A stretch of DNA of 64,000 nucleotides from Marinobacter salarius. GTDB taxonomy: Bacteria > Pseudomonadota > Gammaproteobacteria > Pseudomonadales > Oleiphilaceae. The notes under the pieces are model-generated. The model was not told the DNA's origin. It saw nothing but the letters and a program-made list of their open reading frames with translations, and ran no database searches. Location: NCBI RefSeq assembly GCF_032922745.1, contig NZ_CP136693.1, positions 2,294,001-2,358,000 of the forward strand. Direction: 5' to 3'. The translations under genes were made by a program, and so were the position numbers. Below, one piece after another: positions 49,804 through 58,389 of this stretch; the first letter of the stretch is position 1; the number at the start of each line of letters is the position of its first letter.

Positions 49804-50763
49804 ATGGAACCAATCCGTCCAGATGATGATGAAGTACGTACCGGCGAGCCCGGCAATAACGTGGAAGAGCGCAAAAAACGCGAAGCGCCCGTGCGCGAGT
49901 CGGCCGGCAATGGCGGCCCAGACAAGCCTGCAGGAAGAAGCAGGAAAGCGTCTGGCGGTGGTGGTTCGGGTCGCAGCGCAGTGCTGTTGATCGCGTTGTT
50001 GATTGTTGCCGGAGCAGCGGGTGCTGGCTGGTATCAACAAGAGCAGCGTATACAAGCGCTGGAAGGGCAGCTGGAGGAGGCTGATTACTGGGCGCGCCAA
50101 AGTAAACTGGCGCTGGCACGATTCGAGGGGGAGCTTTCCGAGACGGGCGAGAATCTGCAGGAGAGAGGGCAATCCATTGAAGAGACGCTGGTATCCCACA
50201 AGGAACGCCTCAACACGGCTGACAGCGAAATCGCCAAGCTATGGGGGGTGGCTAATGACCGCAACCGCAAGCGTCTGGATGAGCACAAAGCCGAACTCGA
50301 ATCTTTGCGGGCAGATTTGGACAGCGGCAGCGGCCAGCGGGAAGCATTGTCTGCTTCGTTCAAGAAACTGGACGCAACCGTGTCTTCCCGGTTGGATAAG
50401 GTTCAATCGGACCTCGAGCGGCAGCTTACCGCCGTTCGCGAAACTGGACAGGAGAATGCCTCTCGATTGACGAAACTGGACGAATCCCTGGCCGGCATCG
50501 ACCAGCTGGTGGAGCGCCAGTTGTTACGCTTCGAGCGAGAGCAAAACCTCACCATTGATGGCCTGGAAAGCCGTATTGCAGCGTTGGAAAAGGCCACCAA
50601 TAACCTGTCCAGCGGCAGTCAGCTGGATGTCGTTCGCAAAGATCTGGCGGGGCTGAAGGAAACCGTTTCTTCGATTGACTCTTCGCGGGCGCAATTGACC
50701 TCAAGGCTGGTTCGCCTGTCGGAAGAGGTCAATGATCTACGCTCGCGGATATCCGGCCAATAG
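49804..50763 (+). CDS. Single-span membrane protein with long coiled coil
   Basis: A 319-residue protein of unknown function. A basic, Gly/Pro-rich N-terminus (about 1-58) precedes one transmembrane helix (AVLLIALLIVAGAAGAGWYQ, about 59-78). The rest is almost all coiled coil (EQRIQALEGQLEEADYWARQ, LDEHKAELESLRADLDSGSG, LERQLTAVRETGQENASRLT). The N-terminus should be cytoplasmic and the coil periplasmic. Similar proteins sit near purE in related genomes as I recall. A strong terminator follows. Possibly a cell-envelope spacer, but I have no functional evidence. Confidence 0.7.
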   Translation: MEPIRPDDDEVRTGEPGNNVEERKKREAPVRESAGNGGPDKPAGRSRKASGGGGSGRSAVLLIALLIVAGAAGAGWYQQEQRIQALEGQLEEADYWARQSKLALARFEGELSETGENLQERGQSIEETLVSHKERLNTADSEIAKLWGVANDRNRKRLDEHKAELESLRADLDSGSGQREALSASFKKLDATVSSRLDKVQSDLERQLTAVRETGQENASRLTKLDESLAGIDQLVERQLLRFEREQNLTIDGLESRIAALEKATNNLSSGSQLDVVRKDLAGLKETVSSIDSSRAQLTSRLVRLSEEVNDLRSRISGQ

Positions 50764-50768
50764 AATCG

Positions 50769-50802
50769 GCACAGCAGGGCAGGGAGGGCCTGCTGTGCTT
50801 TG
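50769..50802 (+). terminator. Hairpin terminator after the coiled-coil gene
   Basis: GCACAGCAGG/CCTGCTGTGC closes a ten-base loop and is followed by TTTG. Confidence 0.75.
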
Positions 50803-50900
50803 TAACAGTTTGTATTCATCCCTTGCGGTAGCTCTCAGTTCCGCAAGATGGCAGTTGTTATGATCGGGACAACTCGCGAAAGGATGAAGAGTGCACAACA

Positions 50901-51779
50901 ATGACAACCCGATTTCTTTTTCCCGGTTTTCCCCGGCCACTGGCGGCCGTACTCGTGGCTTTGCTATTGGTTTCCGGTGCCGGCTGCACGGTATACCAGT
51001 CCATCGGTAAAAGCGTTGGCTCGTTTTTGCACCCGGTATCCGGGCATGACTTTGTCCATATCGGCAATGATGAGTGGGATCGCAGCAATGCGGTTCTCTA
51101 TTTCTACCGCACCCATTCCCAGTGGGCTGCCGACGAAATTGAGGCGCCAAGCGTTTACATCGACGACCATCACTATTTCAATATTCGAAACGACAGTTTT
51201 ACCTGGCTTGAAGTTGCCCCCGGGGAGCGGCACATTGCCATCCGCCGGCCGTTGCTGGGGCTTGAGGGGCTGAACTCGTTCAGCCTGAGTCTGATTGCAG
51301 ACGCCACGCTCAAGGTCGAACCCGGAAGGGTGTATTACCTGCGTTACAACGAATTGCAAGAGCCGGAAACTAACCATCCTGAACTCGCCGAGGACCATCC
51401 CCTAAGGTCTGGCGACTTGCAACTGGTGACCCGTGACTACGCCATGCAGGCCAAAGAGATTGTTTCCACGCGTTTTCTGAATAGCGATTTGCTCGCTCCT
51501 AACCATGCCGCGACCTCCATTGTTGAGGTGAACGAGGACGCAGACTACGAGCGCAATCTGGTTCTTCTGGAAGAGGAGCGAGCGGCTGAAATTGAGCGCT
51601 TGAGAGAGCAGGGGAAGTATGACGAAACGCCTTGGTACTGGCCCTTTGGAGGCGGCCCTACGGTACCTCTTGAAAGCGATCGTCGATTGCGAGAGCTGGA
51701 TCGCGAGTATGCGGCGTTGGAGCAAGAGCGGGAGCGCCGGGAAGAGGCGGAATCCGGTGACGGTTGGTGGATATTCTAA
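50901..51779 (+). CDS. DUF2846-like lipoprotein
   Basis: A 292-residue predicted outer-membrane or periplasmic lipoprotein. The signal peptide ends in the lipobox LVSGAGC (Cys near residue 30). The middle resembles DUF2846: AVLYFYRTHSQWAADEIEAP, then VYIDDHHYFNIRNDSFTWLE and GRVYYLRYN. A Glu/Arg-rich helical tail follows (RRLRELDREYAALEQERERR). Function unknown. It is downstream of the coiled-coil gene but behind its terminator, with an internal start near ATG 50901. Confidence 0.75.
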   Translation: MTTRFLFPGFPRPLAAVLVALLLVSGAGCTVYQSIGKSVGSFLHPVSGHDFVHIGNDEWDRSNAVLYFYRTHSQWAADEIEAPSVYIDDHHYFNIRNDSFTWLEVAPGERHIAIRRPLLGLEGLNSFSLSLIADATLKVEPGRVYYLRYNELQEPETNHPELAEDHPLRSGDLQLVTRDYAMQAKEIVSTRFLNSDLLAPNHAATSIVEVNEDADYERNLVLLEEERAAEIERLREQGKYDETPWYWPFGGGPTVPLESDRRLRELDREYAALEQERERREEAESGDGWWIF

Positions 51780-51866
51780 CGTCGCCGATCTGGCGCACCG
51801 TGAATTGTTGTTTCCGGTTTCGGTTACTAGACTGTGGGGTGTCCGTATTCAGAAGGTGGCCGGATC

Positions 51867-52145
51867 ATGTCGCTGAGAGATTCATTACAACAAACGTTTC
51901 GCCGGCTTTCCGGGGAATTGCTTCCCGAGGCACTGGAAAACGCAGGCCATCGGATAGCTGGCCTTAGAAAGCGCCTTGATCACCTCAACTGCTCGCTGGC
52001 GGAACGGGCATTGCCGGCGGATCGAAAGTCGCGTGTCAGTGAACTGTCGCTTGATCACAAGGCGAAGCAGGCAGGGCAGAAAGCCACACGGCTGAAGGCT
52101 GTGAAGACGGCAAAGAAAACCGGGGTGACAAACAGGTCTGATTGA
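51867..52145 (+). CDS. Small basic hypothetical protein
   Basis: A 92-residue protein, MSLRDSLQQTFRRLSGELLP, Lys/Arg-rich, with a basic tail (HKAKQAGQKATRLKAVKTAK). No domain recognised and no Cys pair. ATG 51867 follows a purine-rich stretch but no strong Shine-Dalgarno. It lies 60 bases before a tRNA promoter. Could be a real small gene or a chance frame. Confidence 0.4.
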   Translation: MSLRDSLQQTFRRLSGELLPEALENAGHRIAGLRKRLDHLNCSLAERALPADRKSRVSELSLDHKAKQAGQKATRLKAVKTAKKTGVTNRSD

Positions 52146-52201
52146 AAATCATACGCTTTTTAACAAGTTGCGGGTTTTTTGAGAAAAACCCTGGAAAAAA
52201 T

Positions 52202-52229
52202 TTGACACCGCCAGACAAATGCTTAAAAT
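52202..52229 (+). promoter_or_regulatory. tRNA cluster promoter
   Basis: TTGACA (52202-52207), 16 bases, TAAAAT (52224-52229), then a GC-rich discriminator GCGCG, a pattern typical of stringently controlled stable-RNA promoters. It lies 56 bases before the first tRNA. Confidence 0.85.
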
Positions 52230-52284
52230 GCGCGTCTCACTTGGTTGAGACAGCAACGCTGACTCACCAGTGTGCTGTGAAAGT

Positions 52285-52360
52285 GGGCGGTTAGCTCAGC
52301 TGGGAGAGCATCGCCCTTACAAGGCGAGGGTCACTGGTTCGATCCCAGTACCGCCCACCA
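52285..52360 (+). tRNA. tRNA-Val (anticodon TAC), copy 1
   Basis: Full cloverleaf: acceptor GGGCGGT/ACCGCCC, D arm AGCTCAGCTGGGAGAGC, anticodon loop CCTTACAAG with TAC, T arm GGTTCGATCC, encoded CCA. 76 bases. Confidence 0.98.
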
Positions 52361-52429
52361 CTTTTCAGCATCACCGGGCCACCCCGCCCGGTTTCAGGTC
52401 CCTAAGGCCGTTCAGGCCGGGATTGATGC

Positions 52430-52506
52430 GGAGCGGTAGTTCAGCTGGTTAGAATACCGGCCTGTCACGCCGGGGGTCGCGGGTTCGAGTCCCGTCCGCT
52501 CCGCCA
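52430..52506 (+). tRNA. tRNA-Asp (anticodon GTC)
   Basis: Acceptor GGAGCGG/CCGCTCC, anticodon loop CCTGTCACG with GTC, T loop GGTTCGAGTCC, encoded CCA. 77 bases. Confidence 0.98.
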
Positions 52507-52525
52507 TTTTTTGTTTCCAGATCCC

Positions 52526-52601
52526 GGGTGGTTAGCTCAGCTGGGAGAGCATCGCCCTTACAAGGCGAGGGTCACTGGTTCGATCCCAGTACCACCCACC
52601 A
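52526..52601 (+). tRNA. tRNA-Val (anticodon TAC), copy 2
   Basis: Identical to copy 1 except for the acceptor pair GGGTGGT/ACCACCC, a compensatory C-G to T-A change. It ends ten bases before the convergent reductase stop. Confidence 0.98.
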
Positions 52602-52611
52602 TTTCCCCCTG

Positions 52612-54018
52612 TTACTTTCCAATCAGCGACTGTCCGCAAACCCGAACAACGTTCCCGTTCACGCCATTTGATGCAGGATTGCAGTACCACGCAATGGCTT
52701 CGGCCACGTCGACTGGCAAACCGCCCTGGGACAAGCTGTTCATGCGCCGGCCGGCCTCGCGAATGGTAATCGGCATGGCGGCCGTCATCTGGGTTTCGAT
52801 GAACCCGGGCGCTATGGCGTTGATGGTCACACCGTTCTTCACCTGTTTTGCCATCGCCTCTACATAGCCGATCACGCCGCACTTGGCGGTGGAGTAATTG
52901 GTCTGGCCAAAGTTGCCGGCAATGCCGCTGATGGAAGAAATACAGACAATGCGTCCGTTCTCACGCAGCAGTTCCTGGTGCATCAGCTCTTCGTCGATCA
53001 GTTCCTCGGCAGTCAGGTTGACGGCAATGGTCATGTCCCAGAAATGCTCGGGCATGTTGCCCAGGGTTTTGTCACGGGTGATGCCGGCGTTGTGGATGAC
53101 CAGATCAATGCCTTCGAAATGTTCCTTCACAAAGTCTGCAATCTGTTTTGGCGCTTTCTCATCCGTAATATCACACGCCATCGCCTTACCCTTGATGGGG
53201 GCCATAACTTTCTGCAGGTCCTCAAGGGCCGGTGGGATATCCAGGCCAATGACCGTGGCGCCATCCCGCGACAGGGTTTCGGCAATAAACGCGCCAATGC
53301 CGCGGGACGCACCGGTTACCAGTGCAATCTTTCCGGCCAGCGGCGCGACAGGGTTGCTGGCGTGAGCGGTCGCTCCCTTACTGATGCGGGTTACCTGGCC
53401 AGAGACATAGGCCGATCGGGGCGATAAAAAGAACCGGATGCTGGACTCCAGTTGCTGTTCGGCGCCGGGGGCCATCCACAGTAGGTTCGCGGTAGCCCCT
53501 TTCTTGCCGACTTCCTTGCCGACACTGCGCACGAAGCCTTCCAGTGCCTGATGGGCAGCGGCCTTGGCGGGTTGGCGACAGGTGCTTGGGTCCTGGCCTA
53601 TCACCAGCACTCGACCGTTGCCCGCCAGCTTGCGGATGGTGGGGTGAAAGAAATCGTATACCGCTTTCAGATCGGTGGTGTCTTTCATACCCGTGGCATC
53701 AAACACCAGGGCGGAGAATTTACCATCAATGTCTGTGTTCAGAGGCAATGCTTCGGCCTTGTTGCCGCTTTTGGAAGAATCGTTCAGAGTATCCATGGCG
53801 CTGGCATGAAAGAGTTTTGCAGCGCTGGCGCCCAGCACCTTTCCAACCGTCGAGACCGCTTTACTACTGTTGGCAGCGCCGATCAGCACGTCGCCCTCAA
53901 TAAACGGCTGGTCGGCGCGCTTCCAGCGTTTCAGGGGGACCGGGGCGGGCAGCCCCAGGGACTGGGCAGCGGTCTTGCCAAACGCAGTATTGACGAACTT
54001 GAGATAACGATCAGACAT
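52612..54018 (-). CDS. High-molecular-weight 3-oxoacyl reductase (FabG4-like)
   Basis: A 468-residue SDR with an N-terminal degenerate nucleotide-binding-like domain (about 1-215) and a C-terminal catalytic domain. Cofactor motif TGASRGIG lies near 235. Catalytic Ser-Tyr-Lys is in SSISGIAGNFGQTNYSTAK near 365-380, and AIAPGFIETQMTAAMP follows. Such two-domain FabGs reduce 3-oxoacyl-CoA or -ACP in beta-oxidation or polyester pathways. It is divergent from a thiolase gene, a pairing also known in Pseudomonas (PA4785/PA4786), so a shared CoA-ester substrate is likely. Its end abuts the tRNA cluster. Confidence 0.9.
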   Translation of the reverse strand: MSDRYLKFVNTAFGKTAAQSLGLPAPVPLKRWKRADQPFIEGDVLIGAANSSKAVSTVGKVLGASAAKLFHASAMDTLNDSSKSGNKAEALPLNTDIDGKFSALVFDATGMKDTTDLKAVYDFFHPTIRKLAGNGRVLVIGQDPSTCRQPAKAAAHQALEGFVRSVGKEVGKKGATANLLWMAPGAEQQLESSIRFFLSPRSAYVSGQVTRISKGATAHASNPVAPLAGKIALVTGASRGIGAFIAETLSRDGATVIGLDIPPALEDLQKVMAPIKGKAMACDITDEKAPKQIADFVKEHFEGIDLVIHNAGITRDKTLGNMPEHFWDMTIAVNLTAEELIDEELMHQELLRENGRIVCISSISGIAGNFGQTNYSTAKCGVIGYVEAMAKQVKNGVTINAIAPGFIETQMTAAMPITIREAGRRMNSLSQGGLPVDVAEAIAWYCNPASNGVNGNVVRVCGQSLIGK

Positions 54019-54184
54019 GGCATTTTCCTTTTGCGAAACGAATATCGGCGTACAGGTTAAAGAATCCGGCCGCTTTTGAATTGACTCAATGCCCTGTTAC
54101 GGTTGTCAGGGATGCCAATGAGCCGGGCCCGGTTGGCGCTAGACTGCAACGCAACGGATACACTCGTTTAAACAGGACATCATC

Positions 54185-55522
54185 ATGGCACAGGCACCGA
54201 AAAGCACCCAAAAGAAAACGTCGACGGCAAAAAAGACCACGGCCGCTAAAAGCGATATCCGCCGGGTTGCCATTATTGGTGGCAACCGGGTTCCTTTTGC
54301 CCGCTCCAACACCGCGTATAGCAAGGTCAGTAACCAGGAGCTGCTGACCAGTGCGCTGCGAGGACTGGTTGATCGCTTCGGGCTGCAGGGGCAGCGCCTT
54401 GGAGAGGTCGTAGCTGGCGCGGTTATCAAACACTCCAGGGATTTTAATCTGACCCGGGAATCCGCGCTGAGTAGCGGCCTGGCGCCGGAAACGCCCGCCT
54501 ACGATATCCAGCAGGCCTGCGGTACGGGTCTCGAAGCGGCCATTCTTGTGGCTAACAAGATTGCGTTGGGGCAGATCGAGTGCGGCATCGCTGGCGGCAC
54601 CGATACTACCTCCGATGCGCCGATCGGTGTAAGTGAGGGCCTGCGGGAGATTCTCCTGGACCTGAATCGCGCAAAGACGGCTGGTGAACGCCTGAAAGTG
54701 CTCAGTCGTTTTCGTCCGAGCCATCTGAAGCCGGAAATTCCGCAGAACGGCGAGCCCAGAACGGGGTTGTCCATGGGGGGGCACTGCCAGATCACCGCCC
54801 GCGAGTGGTCCATTCCCCGTGACGAGCAGGACAAGCTGGCCTATGAAAGCCATCAGAAGCTGGCGTCCGCCTATGATGAAGGTTTTTTCAAGGACCTGAT
54901 GACCCCATTGGCGGGCCTGGAAAAAGACAACATTTTGCGCCCGGACACGACCCTTGAAAAACTGGCAACGCTCAAGCCCGTGTTTGATCGTGAGAGCGGG
55001 ACCATGACCGCCGCCAACAGCACCGCGCTGACGGATGGTGCCTCATGTGTGCTGCTGGCCAGTGAAGAGTGGGCAAAGGCCAACAACATGGAGATCAAGG
55101 CGTTCCTGACGTTCTCCGAGGTGGCTGCAGTGGACTTCGTCGACAAGAAGGAGGGCCTGCTGATGGCGCCGACCTACGCTGTGCCACGCATGTTGGAAAA
55201 AGCCGGGCTGACGCTGCAGGATTTCGACTTCTACGAAATCCATGAAGCGTTCGCCGCCCAGGTGCTCTCCACCCTGAAGGCCTGGGAAGACCCCGCGTTC
55301 TGCAAGGATCGCTTGGGTCTGGAAAAGCCGTTGGGGAGCATTGATCGCGACAAGCTGAACGTGAAGGGCAGCAGCCTTGCAACAGGCCATCCGTTCGCGG
55401 CGACCGGTGGGCGTATCGTGGCCACTTTGGCGAAGTTGCTGGAAGAGAAGGGCAGCGGCCGTGGCCTGATCTCCATCTGCGCCGCAGGCGGACAGGGGGT
55501 AACGGCCATACTTGAGCGGTAA
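54185..55522 (+). CDS. Acetyl-CoA C-acyltransferase (thiolase, FadI/FadA type)
   Basis: A 445-residue thiolase. Nucleophilic Cys in QQACGTGLEA (near residue 115). His in FYEIHEAFAAQ (near 355). C-terminal acid/base Cys in SICAAGGQGVTAILER. N-terminal Lys/Ala-rich stretch (KSTQKKTSTAKKTTAAKS) is unusual and probably disordered. It cleaves or condenses 3-oxoacyl-CoA with CoA in fatty-acid oxidation or polyhydroxyalkanoate precursor supply. It is divergent from the HMW-FabG; a shared regulator region of about 165 bases lies between. Confidence 0.9.
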   Translation: MAQAPKSTQKKTSTAKKTTAAKSDIRRVAIIGGNRVPFARSNTAYSKVSNQELLTSALRGLVDRFGLQGQRLGEVVAGAVIKHSRDFNLTRESALSSGLAPETPAYDIQQACGTGLEAAILVANKIALGQIECGIAGGTDTTSDAPIGVSEGLREILLDLNRAKTAGERLKVLSRFRPSHLKPEIPQNGEPRTGLSMGGHCQITAREWSIPRDEQDKLAYESHQKLASAYDEGFFKDLMTPLAGLEKDNILRPDTTLEKLATLKPVFDRESGTMTAANSTALTDGASCVLLASEEWAKANNMEIKAFLTFSEVAAVDFVDKKEGLLMAPTYAVPRMLEKAGLTLQDFDFYEIHEAFAAQVLSTLKAWEDPAFCKDRLGLEKPLGSIDRDKLNVKGSSLATGHPFAATGGRIVATLAKLLEEKGSGRGLISICAAGGQGVTAILER

Positions 55523-55548
55523 GTTGGCGAAAAAATTCATTTTTCCCT

Positions 55549-55577
55549 TTGACAGATGCCGCAGTGCCCCGTACTAT
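55549..55577 (+). promoter_or_regulatory. Promoter of the initiator tRNA gene
   Basis: TTGACA (55549-55554), 17 bases, TACTAT (55572-55577), 46 bases before the tRNA. Confidence 0.8.
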
Positions 55578-55623
55578 TCGCACCTCGTTGATCGGGGCAT
55601 TACCCGGTCAACCACCAGTTTGA

Positions 55624-55700
<77 letters not shown>

Positions 55701-55704
55701 TATC

Positions 55705-55736
55705 AATAAGGGCCGGTCTTTGACCGGCCCTTATTC
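55705..55736 (+). terminator. Terminator after initiator tRNA
   Basis: AATAAGGGCCGGTC/GACCGGCCCTTATT closes over TTT, followed by a few Ts. Confidence 0.85.
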
Positions 55737-55850
55737 GTTTCAGGACAAGCTTTTCCCGTATTGGCCACGAAAGCTTGCATTGCCACCATCCCCTGGGGTT
55801 ATCATTAGCCGTCGCCCCTGCATTAGTTAGGCAACTACTAACACGGTGAA

Positions 55851-56186
55851 ATGATGCCCCGTCGCTCCGAAAACACATTCAGTCTGTCTGGCAACCTCGT
55901 TGCGTTGCTGGCACTGATATTTGTTGTCTGGACGTCGGTTACCGTTGCGGTTCCCACCCAGGATGATCACGTTGCCACCACCGTCGCGCTGAGCGATTGG
56001 CAAGGCAGTTCCGAATCCTCAGAAGGAGCCTCGTCACCCGGCGATGTGTCGCCGCTGTCGCCCACCTTCGTTTATCCACCGTCGGCGTTGACATCCCGCG
56101 CCCTTCACCAGTTGGCCTTTGACGGTCCCCCCAGAAGAATTCTCAGTTACCCAGGCCAGTCACAGGCACCTCCCTCCCAGCTATAG
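55851..56186 (+). CDS. Small exported hypothetical protein
   Basis: A 111-residue frame with an N-terminal hydrophobic segment (LVALLALIFVVWTSVTVAVP) suggesting a signal or membrane anchor, then a Ser/Pro-rich tail. No family recognised. ATG 55851 or 55854 both possible. It could be a real short gene or a chance frame. Confidence 0.4.
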   Translation: MMPRRSENTFSLSGNLVALLALIFVVWTSVTVAVPTQDDHVATTVALSDWQGSSESSEGASSPGDVSPLSPTFVYPPSALTSRALHQLAFDGPPRRILSYPGQSQAPPSQL

Positions 56187-56267
56187 ACATTTGAACTGAT
56201 TCAGGCGCTGCAGCCCTACGTGGGTGCCCCGCGCCTGGAGAAATGGTCTTTAGCCAGGAGAATTGCC

Positions 56268-56870
56268 ATGGGCAATCAATCAAGCGTTCAAGCGTCCCTG
56301 TCTGCCGGAGCCAGATATCGGCTTGTTTCACAGGAAGACGAGGACACTCTCACCAATGACGCCGCCGCGTCGGAACTGTTGAAGGACTTCACCAGGCAAG
56401 CTCCGGTGATAGCCCGGTCATCGCGGGAGATCCAGGAGGTCAAAAAGACACTGGATGTTTCCGGAGAAACCTTTTGTGTGGTTATCAATCGAAATGATGA
56501 GGTGGTCGGGATAGTGACCCTGAAGGACCTGATCGGTTCGTGGCCCATGAGCCTTGCCAACCAGCGTGGAAGTACCATCGCCGACATTGTTGCGCGGGAC
56601 ATCATGCGACCGGTGTGGCGCTTGCCAACGATAGAGCTCGGTAAGCTTCAGGACCTGAAAATTGATGAATTAATCGCCATTTTCAAGGGGCTTCATTCGG
56701 ACTATCTTTTGGTAATGGACACGGTCGCCGTTGGGGCAGAGGAGCAGGTCATTTGCGGGCTGCTGTCCTCTGACGATCTCAGCCGTCGCCTTGGTATTCG
56801 AGTGAACCCCGATCCCGGCCCGGGATCTTTCTCCGATATCGTTCACGCAGTGCGGAAAAACCCCGGGTAA
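56268..56870 (+). CDS. CBS-domain protein
   Basis: A 200-residue protein with two CBS-like motifs: ARSSREIQEVKKTLDVSGET, then FCVVINRNDEVVGIVTLKDL, followed by IVARDIMRPVWRLPTIELGK. CBS pairs bind adenine nucleotides and act as energy or nucleotide sensors. No enzymatic domain is attached. ATG 56268 has AGGAG seven bases before it. The gene precedes the pyruvate carboxylase genes, but with 77 bases between. Confidence 0.8.
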   Translation: MGNQSSVQASLSAGARYRLVSQEDEDTLTNDAAASELLKDFTRQAPVIARSSREIQEVKKTLDVSGETFCVVINRNDEVVGIVTLKDLIGSWPMSLANQRGSTIADIVARDIMRPVWRLPTIELGKLQDLKIDELIAIFKGLHSDYLLVMDTVAVGAEEQVICGLLSSDDLSRRLGIRVNPDPGPGSFSDIVHAVRKNPG

Positions 56871-56947
56871 AACGTCGCAACGCTGCAGCCTGCCGTTGCG
56901 GGCTGCAGCTTTCTTCCGTTAATGACTATTACTTGAAGGAAGCTTCC

Positions 56948-58369
56948 ATGGCCATTAAGAAAGTGCTCATCGCCAATCGCGGCGAAATTGCCGTTCGCAT
57001 TGCGCGGGCCTGCAAGGAGTTGGGCATTCGCTCTGTCGCTGTTTATTCAGAGGCGGACCAGTACTCCCTGCACGTCAAGAAAGCGGATGAGTCCTATCAG
57101 ATCAGCAAGGACCCGCTCAGCGGTTACCTGAATCCCCATCATCTCGTGAACCTGGCGGTCGAGACCGGCTGTGATGCTCTGCACCCGGGTTACGGTTTTC
57201 TCTCCGAGAATGCCGAGCTGGCAGCCGTCTGCCAGCAGAGGGGGGTAACGTTTATCGGCCCGTCATCCGAGGCAATCAGTGCCATGGGCGATAAGACTCA
57301 GGCTCGCCAGACCGCCATCGCCGCGGGGGTGCCTGTTACACCGGGCTCCAAGGGCAACCTGGATGACGTGGAAGACGCCGTACAACAGGCGGGAGATGTT
57401 GGCTATCCGGTTATGCTCAAAGCGACATCCGGTGGTGGTGGCCGGGGCATTCGCCGCTGTGACAATGAGAAGGAACTGCGGCAGAACTACGAGCGGGTGA
57501 TTTCCGAGGCCACCAAGGCCTTTGGCAGTGCCGAGGTTTTCCTGGAGAAGTGCATCATTGAGCCTCGTCATATCGAAGTACAGGTATTGGCCGACCACCA
57601 CGGCAATGTGGTGCACCTGTACGAACGTGACTGTTCCATCCAGCGCCGCAACCAGAAACTGATCGAAGTGGCACCATCGCCACAGTTAAGTGAGGAGCAG
57701 AGAGAAACCATTGGTAATCTGGCCATTCAGGTCACCCGCCAATGCGGTTATGCGAATGCCGGCACCGTCGAGTTTCTGCTGGATCACGACGACAGCTTCT
57801 ACTTCATGGAGATGAACACCCGGGTGCAGGTGGAACACACCATCACCGAGGAAATCACCGGCATCGATATCATAAAGGCGCAGATCCGAATTGCGTCCGG
57901 CGAGCCGCTGGAGTTTTCCCAGGCCGACATCAGTTATCGCGGTTTCGCCGCCCAATTTCGCATTAACGCGGAAGATCCGAAAAACGGTTTTCTGCCCAGC
58001 TTCGGTCGCATCAGTCGCTATTATTCCGCCGGCGGCCCGGGTGTACGCACTGATGCCGCCATGTACACCGGCTACGAGATTCCCCCTTACTACGATTCTA
58101 TGTGCGCCAAGCTGATTGTGTGGGCGCGGGAATGGCCGGAACTGGTGGCCCGGTCCCGCAGAGCGCTCAGCGACATGGCTATCTACGGGGTACACACCAC
58201 GATTCCCTACTACCAGCAGATCCTGAACCACCCGGATTTCCAGGCCGGCACGTTTAATACCGGTTTCGTGGAGCGTAATCCGCAGTTGCTGGAGTACAGC
58301 GACAAGTCCCGACCGGAATCCATTGCCACAGCCGTTGCCGCCGCCATCGCAGCTCAGGCTGGCCTGTAA
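56948..58369 (+). CDS. pycA: Pyruvate carboxylase subunit A (biotin carboxylase)
   Basis: A 473-residue biotin carboxylase that uses ATP and bicarbonate to load biotin. Features: KKVLIANRGEIAVRIARACK at the N-terminus, HPGYGFLSENAELA, ATP-grasp GGGGRGIR, EKCIIEPRHIEVQVLADHHG and MEMNTRVQVEHTITEEITGI. ATG 56948 has GGAAG upstream. It is 20 bases before the second subunit and is likely its partner in a two-subunit pyruvate carboxylase. An acetyl-CoA carboxylase AccC is less likely, given this neighbour. Confidence 0.93.
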   Translation: MAIKKVLIANRGEIAVRIARACKELGIRSVAVYSEADQYSLHVKKADESYQISKDPLSGYLNPHHLVNLAVETGCDALHPGYGFLSENAELAAVCQQRGVTFIGPSSEAISAMGDKTQARQTAIAAGVPVTPGSKGNLDDVEDAVQQAGDVGYPVMLKATSGGGGRGIRRCDNEKELRQNYERVISEATKAFGSAEVFLEKCIIEPRHIEVQVLADHHGNVVHLYERDCSIQRRNQKLIEVAPSPQLSEEQRETIGNLAIQVTRQCGYANAGTVEFLLDHDDSFYFMEMNTRVQVEHTITEEITGIDIIKAQIRIASGEPLEFSQADISYRGFAAQFRINAEDPKNGFLPSFGRISRYYSAGGPGVRTDAAMYTGYEIPPYYDSMCAKLIVWAREWPELVARSRRALSDMAIYGVHTTIPYYQQILNHPDFQAGTFNTGFVERNPQLLEYSDKSRPESIATAVAAAIAAQAGL

Positions 58370-58389
58370 CACGAATATTGGAGAGCATT

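Noticed and set aside
52285..52601. tRNA cluster as an integration site
   Set aside because: No integrase, truncated tRNA copy or direct repeat is visible nearby; downstream is an ordinary metabolic gene.
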